The translations under genes and the position numbers were made by a program. From Hydrogenophaga pseudoflava NBRC 102511 (GTDB lineage Bacteria > Pseudomonadota > Gammaproteobacteria > Burkholderiales > Burkholderiaceae_C), in the NCBI RefSeq assembly GCF_001592285.1, contig NZ_BCWQ01000002.1:62001-126000 (forward strand): a DNA stretch of 64,000 bases, in the 5' to 3' direction. The notes under the pieces are model-generated. The model ran no database searches. It saw nothing but the letters and a program-made list of their open reading frames with translations, and was not told where the DNA came from. Positions 58,557-64,000 of this stretch are shown here, piece after piece; position 1 is the stretch's first letter; each line of letters opens with the position of its first letter.

Positions 58557-61500
58557 GGGGTTTCCAGTTCAATCAGTTGTCCGGTGGCGCTGACGAAGGC
58601 CAGCCGCACCGCCTCGCCAGGACGGGCCGCCTGCAGCGCCCGGCGGTAGCGCGCCATCTGCTCGCGCAGCGCGGCCTGCAGTTCCGGCCGCTCGGCGCTC
58701 TTGAAGTCGAGCACCCACCATTCGCCGCTGTCGCGCCGCCGCACCAGCCGGTCCAGCCGCAGCAGTTCGCCCTCGTGCCAGAGCTCGACCTCGTTGCCCC
58801 AGTGCAGCAGGTCTTGCGCCGACCAGGCCCAGGCGGCCTCGCCCGCCACCACACGCTGCGCCATCGCCAATGCCTCATCGCCGGCCTGGGGGCTCAGCTG
58901 GAATTCGCGCACCACCGCCCGCAGGTGCTCGTCGGTCCAGGTGAAGTCCCCCAACGGCGTCGGCCGCCACTGCAGCAGGCGGTGCATGGCCTGGCCCAGG
59001 CGGGAACGTTCGTCGTCTTCTGCCACGTCCGTGTCGGGCATGTCCATGCGGAGCCACTTGGGGTCCAGCGCCGGCAGCGCCGGCAGTTCAATGGGCGTAT
59101 GCACCGCGACCGCCTGGGTGGCCACCACCGGCGCCGGCAGCGGCTGCGCCAGCGGCTGCAGCCGCCGCCACCAGCTCTGGTCGGGCGGCTGGTGCGGCAC
59201 GAAGCTGGAGATCACCAGGTTCGTCTCGGCCCGTGTGAGCGCGACGTACAGCGCATTGAGTTCCTCCAGCGCACGCGCCTGCTGTTCGGTGGCGAGCAGG
59301 TCCACCGCGCAGGTGGGCGGCTTCTTCTCGCTCGCCAGGAACACGAAGCGACGCGGTGCATCCTCGCCAGCCGGCCAATCCACCAGCACGCCCATGCTCT
59401 CGGGCTTCTGCGGCGGGTTGTCGGTGTCCAGCAGGACCACGGTGTCGGCCTCCAGGCCCTTGGCGCCGTGGATGGTGAGCAGCCGCACGGCGCCCGGCTG
59501 GTGGGCGCCGCCCGCGGCGATGCCGCCGGCCTTGATCGCCCGCACGAAGCGGTAGGGCGTGAGAAAGCGTCCGCCGTCCTGGGCCAGCGACTGAGCCAGC
59601 AGATCCCGCAGCGCGGCCAGGGTGGCGCCGCGTTCGCTCGCGGGCACCGCGCAGGCAAAGCGCGCCAGCACGTCGCCGTGGTCGACGATGGCCGAGAGCG
59701 CATCGTGCGGCGGCAGGCGGCGCAGCCAGTCCTGGTAGAGCGCGAGCGTGCCGGCGGTGGCGGGGTCGACGCTGGGCAGCACCTCCCACCACCCGGGTTC
59801 GTCTTCAAGCCCCTCGCCTGCGGCGCGCACCGCGGTGGCCAGCGCCACCAGCCGGTCGTCGTCCCAGCCGAACAGAGGCGACTTGAGCGCCCGCGCCAGG
59901 CTCAGGTGGTGGCGCGGCGACACCAGCGCGTCCAGCAGCGCGACCATGTCCTGCACCGCGGGCGATTCGATCAGTTCGGCCTCGCCGGGCGCCTCACTCG
60001 CGATGCCGCGTTCGCGCAGCGCCTCATGCACGAGATGCAGCCGGTTGCGCTTGCGCGCGAGCACCATGAAACCGTCGGGCGCGTGGCCTGAGGCCACCTG
60101 CTGCGCGATCCAGTCGGCCACCTGGGCGGCCTCGCGCTCGGCACTGCCCTCTTCGTCGGGCAGCACGCGCGGCTGGTTCAGGCTGTCGCGCCAGACCGGC
60201 TCCTCGTCGCTGCTCGCGTCTTCTTTCGCGGGGCGTTCGATGGCGGGCAAAGCCCCCACCGAACCGGCCTCCTGGCTGTGCGTGGTGTGGGGCCGGAAGC
60301 CGGCGTATTCGCCCGCCGTCATCGCTGCGGCCATGGCGGTGTTGAGCGTCTGTACCACCGCCTGCGAACAGCGGCGCGTGTGGTCGCAGCTGAGCAGCGC
60401 GCCGCCCAGCCCCTGCACCACGAAGGCCTGGGCGGCCTTGAACACCTGGGGCTCGGCGCGGCGGAAGCGGTAGATCGACTGCTTGGGGTCGCCCACCAGG
60501 AACACCCTGGGCGCCTCGCCCGAACCGGCCCCGGCGTAGGCGCTGAGCCAGCCGTACAGCGACTTCCACTGCAGCGGGTTGGTGTCCTGGAACTCGTCGA
60601 TGAGCAGGTGGCGCACGCGGGCGTCCAGCCGCTGCTGCATCCAGCCCGAGAGTTCGGCGTCGCCCAGCAGGCGGCAGGCGGCGGACTCGAGGTCGTTCAT
60701 GTCCACCCAGCCGCGCTCGCGCTTGAGATCGGCGTAACAGGCCAGCAGCACCCGCGCCAGGCGGGTCATGCGCTGCTGGTGCAGCCAGGCCTCGTGCTGG
60801 GCCTGGGCCTTGAGCAGCTCCTGCAGTTCGGCTTCGGCGGCCTGGGCCGCGGGGAACTTGGCCAGGTTGGTGTTGAGGCGGTCTTCGGTCGCCACGAAGA
60901 AGGCCTTGCGCAGCGCCGCCAGCCGCCCACCCACGCGACCCGGCTCATCACCGGCGGCGAACGCGTCCACCACCGCATCGGCCGCCTTCTGCGGCGTCTT
61001 GTTCTTCTCCGCGCCCAGTTCCCGGGCCCAGCCCAGCCAGCGCGCGCGCGCGGCGTCACCCGTCAGGGCCTGCTCCGGCCGTTCGAAGCCCGCAAGCCAC
61101 GGCAACACCTCGCTGAAATGCGCCACCGAGCGCTCCACCAGGCCGGCGGCGTCCGCCAGTCCGAACTCCACACGCTTGGCCAGCGCCGCCTCCAGCGCCT
61201 TGATCGTCTGGTGGCGGCCGTGGCGCGCCACGCTGTCGAAGAACGCCTGCCGGTCTTCGACGCCGGCCGCGAGCGCCGCGTAGAAACGCGGCCACAGCAG
61301 GGGCATGGCTTTCTGGTCGTTTTCCAGCAGCTCGTAGGACAGCGGCAGCCCCAGCTCCTGCAGCACGGTCAGCGGTGCGCCCCGCAGCAGCGCCGAGAAC
61401 CAGCTGTGGAAGGTGCGCAGCTGCACCTGCCGGCCCGAGGCAGTGACCCGCTGATGCAAGGTCTTGAGCTCGGGCGCGCGGCGCCGGGCCTCGGCTTCGC

Positions 61501-61810
61501 CACAACCCCAGCTGCGCAGGGTCTGCACCAGCCCTTCGCCATCGAGACCAGCACAGCGGCGCAACTCGCTGCCCAGCCGCCCACGCATCTCGCCGGCGGC
61601 TTTCTTGGTGAAGGTGATGGCCAGGATGTCCTGCGCGGGCGTGCCGTCGAGCAGCGCCCGCACGATGCGCGCCACGAGCATCCAGGTTTTGCCCGCGCCC
61701 GCGCAAGCTTCGACCGCGATCGACCGCGCCGGGTCGCAGGCGGTGGCATAGAAAGCCTCGGCCGACACCGGCTGGCCGTTGATCTGATAGGACGCCAACA
61801 TCTCACTCAT
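58553..61810 (-). CDS. addA: ATP-dependent helicase/nuclease AddA
   Basis: 1085-aa double-strand-break repair subunit. UvrD-like helicase: Walker A EACAGAGKTWML, LLIDEFQDTNPLQW (motif II), VGDPKQSIYRFRRA (motif III), LLTIHGAKGLEADTVVLLD (motif V) and YVALTRAETNLVI (motif VI). C-terminal PD-(D/E)XK nuclease with WWVLDFKS and QMARYRRALQ. Paired with AddB; ends coupled to the flavoprotein gene. Confidence 0.93.
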   Translation of the reverse strand: MSEMLASYQINGQPVSAEAFYATACDPARSIAVEACAGAGKTWMLVARIVRALLDGTPAQDILAITFTKKAAGEMRGRLGSELRRCAGLDGEGLVQTLRSWGCGEAEARRRAPELKTLHQRVTASGRQVQLRTFHSWFSALLRGAPLTVLQELGLPLSYELLENDQKAMPLLWPRFYAALAAGVEDRQAFFDSVARHGRHQTIKALEAALAKRVEFGLADAAGLVERSVAHFSEVLPWLAGFERPEQALTGDAARARWLGWARELGAEKNKTPQKAADAVVDAFAAGDEPGRVGGRLAALRKAFFVATEDRLNTNLAKFPAAQAAEAELQELLKAQAQHEAWLHQQRMTRLARVLLACYADLKRERGWVDMNDLESAACRLLGDAELSGWMQQRLDARVRHLLIDEFQDTNPLQWKSLYGWLSAYAGAGSGEAPRVFLVGDPKQSIYRFRRAEPQVFKAAQAFVVQGLGGALLSCDHTRRCSQAVVQTLNTAMAAAMTAGEYAGFRPHTTHSQEAGSVGALPAIERPAKEDASSDEEPVWRDSLNQPRVLPDEEGSAEREAAQVADWIAQQVASGHAPDGFMVLARKRNRLHLVHEALRERGIASEAPGEAELIESPAVQDMVALLDALVSPRHHLSLARALKSPLFGWDDDRLVALATAVRAAGEGLEDEPGWWEVLPSVDPATAGTLALYQDWLRRLPPHDALSAIVDHGDVLARFACAVPASERGATLAALRDLLAQSLAQDGGRFLTPYRFVRAIKAGGIAAGGAHQPGAVRLLTIHGAKGLEADTVVLLDTDNPPQKPESMGVLVDWPAGEDAPRRFVFLASEKKPPTCAVDLLATEQQARALEELNALYVALTRAETNLVISSFVPHQPPDQSWWRRLQPLAQPLPAPVVATQAVAVHTPIELPALPALDPKWLRMDMPDTDVAEDDERSRLGQAMHRLLQWRPTPLGDFTWTDEHLRAVVREFQLSPQAGDEALAMAQRVVAGEAAWAWSAQDLLHWGNEVELWHEGELLRLDRLVRRRDSGEWWVLDFKSAERPELQAALREQMARYRRALQAARPGEAVRLAFVSATGQLIELETP

Positions 61811-61828
61811 GGCGCAGGGAGGTGTTCA

Positions 61829-64000
61829 CTACTCATTCCAGAAGTCCTTGCGGCACAGGCCCCGGGCGTCGCAGTGTTCGCAGACGCGCCCTTCGCCGAG
61901 CGCGGGCATGGGGTGTCCGGCCGCCACCCGCGAGAGGTCGGCCACCAGACCCTCGCGCAGGCGTTCGCGCGCCTGCAGCACGAATGGCTGCTCGATCAGG
62001 TGGGTGGCGCCTTTTTTCCCGCTCGCCGAGCGGCCGTCGGTAATGCTCAGATAGGCCGCGCGGAGGTTCTCGTCGGGCAGCAGTGCCGCGTAGAACGCCA
62101 GCTGCGTGTCCTCGAACGGGTGCCTGACCCGGTCTTCGGTTTTCTGCCGGCTTTCGGTCTTGTAGTCGATGACCAGCGGCAACCGGCCCTCCGGGCTGTC
62201 CTGGCGGTCGATCCGGTCGAGCTTGCCCCAGAGGCGCCAGGGCGGCAGTTCTGCCGCCAGCTCGGCCTCGGCGCGTTCGAACACGGGGCCGGGACGGCCG
62301 GGCTGGGCCTCGTGGCCGGCCAGCCAGTCGAGATAGCCCTCGCGCAGCGCCGGCCAGACCGCCTGGTACGGAAGAAAACCCGCCTCGGTGGCGTCGCCCT
62401 GCAGGCCCATGGCGGCCGCCACTTCGTCCCCGATCTGGTCCAGCCGCTGCGCATCGGCCTCGCGGCCCGGGCGCTGGTCGCCGCGCTCCTCGTGAAAAAC
62501 CTTGAGCACCGCGTGCAGCCAGTTGCCCAGGTCGCGCTGGTCGGGCTCGGCCTCCAGCTCGGACGCATCGCTCACCCGCAGCTGCCGCAGCGCGAAGAAG
62601 CGGTAGGGACAGTCGCGCAGGTCCTGGTAAGCGCTGGCCGACAGCCGGGCCGGCACCAGCGCCGGCGCCGACGGCTGGGGTGGCGGCACCGGCGCGGGGT
62701 CCAGGCGGCGGCGCAGGTCGTGGCTGCCTGCGGAGGCAGCGACCGATTCACCATCCGGCAGCGCCAGCACCCAGGGGCTGGGCGACAGCGGCTCGCCGTC
62801 TTTCTGGCAACGCCAAAGAACGTCGACCGAGGGCGCACAGAGCGCAGCGGTCCAGGCGCCTTGTGCCGCGGCCGACAGCTGCTCCCGCGTCGGCAGCCCC
62901 AGCGCCACCCGCTGTGCGGCCGTCCAGGGGCCGGGCAGCTCGGGGCTGGGATCGAGCGTGACCTCGTCACAGCCCGGCATCACCACCGCCGCGAAGCCGC
63001 GCCCCAGCAACTGGGCCATCGGCAGGATTGTCACAGGCGCTTCGGCGTCGCTGCGCGGCAGGAAGCTGACGCTCTCCAGCACGCTCCGGACCCAGGCAGA
63101 GAACGCCGCAAGACCCATGCGCGGCGCCGTCCGGGCGCCATCGGCCAGCGCCTGCCCGACCTGCCGCAGCTCGGACGAGGCCCCTTCGTTCAAACGCAGC
63201 ACCTGCAGCACCTGCTGCCCGGCCGGATCGTTGCAGAGCGTGGACCACAGCCCGCATGCCTCCAGTGCGGAGCGCAGATCGTCGAGCCAGCGCTCCAGCG
63301 GGCGCGCCGCCTGCAGAGACTCGAGCATCGCCGTGAGCCCCTCGGGCACCAGGGGCGCCAGCGCCGCGTGCCGAAGCACCGCCCGCCAGGATGAGAGACC
63401 ATGCTCGCGCGCCAGTTGTTCCAGCGCTTCCACGCCGCCGGCCGGCCAGATGCCGCCCTGCTTGAGAAGGTCGAGCACGTCGTCGGTGCGGGCCCGGGGA
63501 TCCGCGGCTCGCAGCAGGCTCATGAGCCTTGCGGCCGCCTGGGTGGTGGAGAGCTTCCAGCCGGTGTCGTCGCGCAGCGGCACGCCGACCGCGTGCAGCA
63601 TGGCGCTGATGCGGCGGACCAGCAGGCGGTCGTTGGCCACCAGGGCCAGCGGCACCCGCCCCTCGTTGACGCGGGCGATCACCGTTGCAGCGGCGCGGCG
63701 CGCCTCGTCTTCCGGGTCGGTGCAGGCCTGAAGGCACAGCGCACCGTCGTGGGTGCTTTCAGACACGCCCAGCAGCTCTGCCAGCGAGAACACCTCGGAA
63801 CGCCCGACCCAGTGCGCGGCCAGCGCCTGTCCCAGCGGGTCGTCCTGAAAACCCTGCAGCAGCCAGAGCCGGTCGGCCGCGTGGCCGGGCGCCGCGCGGT
63901 CCGACCAGAGCACGTCGGTGGCAAACCCTGCACTGCCCACCCAGGCCAGGGCCAGGGAGGCCACCAGCGCCTCCCACTGCGGGCCGGGCGTCATGGCGGC
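61829..64000 (-). CDS. addB: ATP-dependent nuclease AddB (5' end outside window)
   Basis: Partner of AddA. C-terminal PD-(D/E)XK nuclease (LPLVIDYKTESRQK) and the Fe-S cluster cysteines: DCPYRFF on one side and CEHCDARGLC near the end. Usual length is ~850 aa or more and the known middle part (DPEDEARRAAATVIARV) begins only about 90 residues after the visible ATG 63994, so the true start is likely outside the window; the frame is still open at 64000. Confidence 0.88.
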   Translation of the reverse strand, partial: AAMTPGPQWEALVASLALAWVGSAGFATDVLWSDRAAPGHAADRLWLLQGFQDDPLGQALAAHWVGRSEVFSLAELLGVSESTHDGALCLQACTDPEDEARRAAATVIARVNEGRVPLALVANDRLLVRRISAMLHAVGVPLRDDTGWKLSTTQAAARLMSLLRAADPRARTDDVLDLLKQGGIWPAGGVEALEQLAREHGLSSWRAVLRHAALAPLVPEGLTAMLESLQAARPLERWLDDLRSALEACGLWSTLCNDPAGQQVLQVLRLNEGASSELRQVGQALADGARTAPRMGLAAFSAWVRSVLESVSFLPRSDAEAPVTILPMAQLLGRGFAAVVMPGCDEVTLDPSPELPGPWTAAQRVALGLPTREQLSAAAQGAWTAALCAPSVDVLWRCQKDGEPLSPSPWVLALPDGESVAASAGSHDLRRRLDPAPVPPPQPSAPALVPARLSASAYQDLRDCPYRFFALRQLRVSDASELEAEPDQRDLGNWLHAVLKVFHEERGDQRPGREADAQRLDQIGDEVAAAMGLQGDATEAGFLPYQAVWPALREGYLDWLAGHEAQPGRPGPVFERAEAELAAELPPWRLWGKLDRIDRQDSPEGRLPLVIDYKTESRQKTEDRVRHPFEDTQLAFYAALLPDENLRAAYLSITDGRSASGKKGATHLIEQPFVLQARERLREGLVADLSRVAAGHPMPALGEGRVCEHCDARGLCRKDFWNE

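Noticed and set aside
60278-63394. 1038-codon open frame antisense to addA and addB
   Set aside because: Same high-GC antisense artefact; no domain or start signal, and both genes on the minus strand are well supported.

Overview
The window is a high-GC, densely packed chromosomal segment with short intergenic gaps, many 4-nt ATGA/GTGA start-stop overlaps and no transposase, integrase or CRISPR array. The gene content and order (cysI-DUF934-cysH-cysD-cysN; ilvB-ilvN-ilvC-pssA-leuA; aat-bpt; addB-addA; dnaX-ybaB-recR next to ffs; orphan Bug/TctC and NitT-type binding proteins) point to a betaproteobacterium of the order Burkholderiales, most likely Comamonadaceae (Hydrogenophaga-like). The genus is inferred from gene content, not measured.

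Layout. 1-4780: the 3' part of argA, then dsbB, fpr, yggX, a stand-alone MnmC-type FAD oxidoreductase and an unrecognised receiver-like protein. 4918-10882: assimilatory sulfate reduction operon led by a TauE/SafE permease. 10992-12395: ferredoxin fdxA and a thioredoxin-reductase-like ferredoxin reductase. 12461-12953: tRNA-Asn, its terminator, and a gene-free stretch ending in a decayed tRNA-Asn 3' half. 12954-15666: VanZ-like protein, the two N-degron aminoacyl transferases aat and bpt, and an IclR regulator. 15731-23366 (minus): a PBP7-type peptidase, then leuA with a leader-peptide attenuator, pssA, ilvC, ilvN, ilvB. 23629-28519: RDD protein, dgkA, LOG-family hydrolase, glnB, nadE and a FemAB/GNAT-like protein. 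28619-30871: a tight five-gene bactofilin cluster (three bactofilins, two single-pass membrane proteins). 30954-33791: soluble and membrane pyrophosphatases, divergent. 33847-38486: TetR and a di-iron-like protein, then moaA-mobA-moeA. 38493-43324: an RND efflux pair and a small membrane methyltransferase. 43487-47287: rnhA, a YafS-like methyltransferase, gloB and an MltD-type transglycosylase. 47307-51819: orphan binding protein, MAPEG protein, recR, ybaB, dnaX. 51888-51974: ffs (SRP RNA). 51967-56111: a four-gene glycan or nucleotide-sugar cluster. 56234-64000: TctC-type binding protein, HI0933-like flavoprotein, addA and the 3' part of addB.

How genes work together. CysD/CysN activate sulfate, CysH and CysI reduce it to sulfide, and ferredoxin plus ferredoxin reductase genes nearby could supply electrons. 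IlvBNC and LeuA form the branched-chain amino acid route, and the leuA leader reads leucine supply. MoaA, MobA and MoeA make molybdenum cofactor. DnaX, RecR, YbaB and AddAB are replication and repair functions.

The observations most worth following are: (1) an A9 slippery run in dnaX where both shifted frames stop at once, at the expected tau/gamma boundary, followed by a small stem-loop; (2) the five-gene bactofilin cluster; (3) a leader peptide with Leu codons CTA CTA CTG and mutually exclusive terminator and antiterminator pairing before leuA; (4) the tRNA-Asn remnant about 370 nt after the intact tRNA, a possible integration scar; and (5) very basic low-complexity extensions on two different peptidoglycan enzymes.
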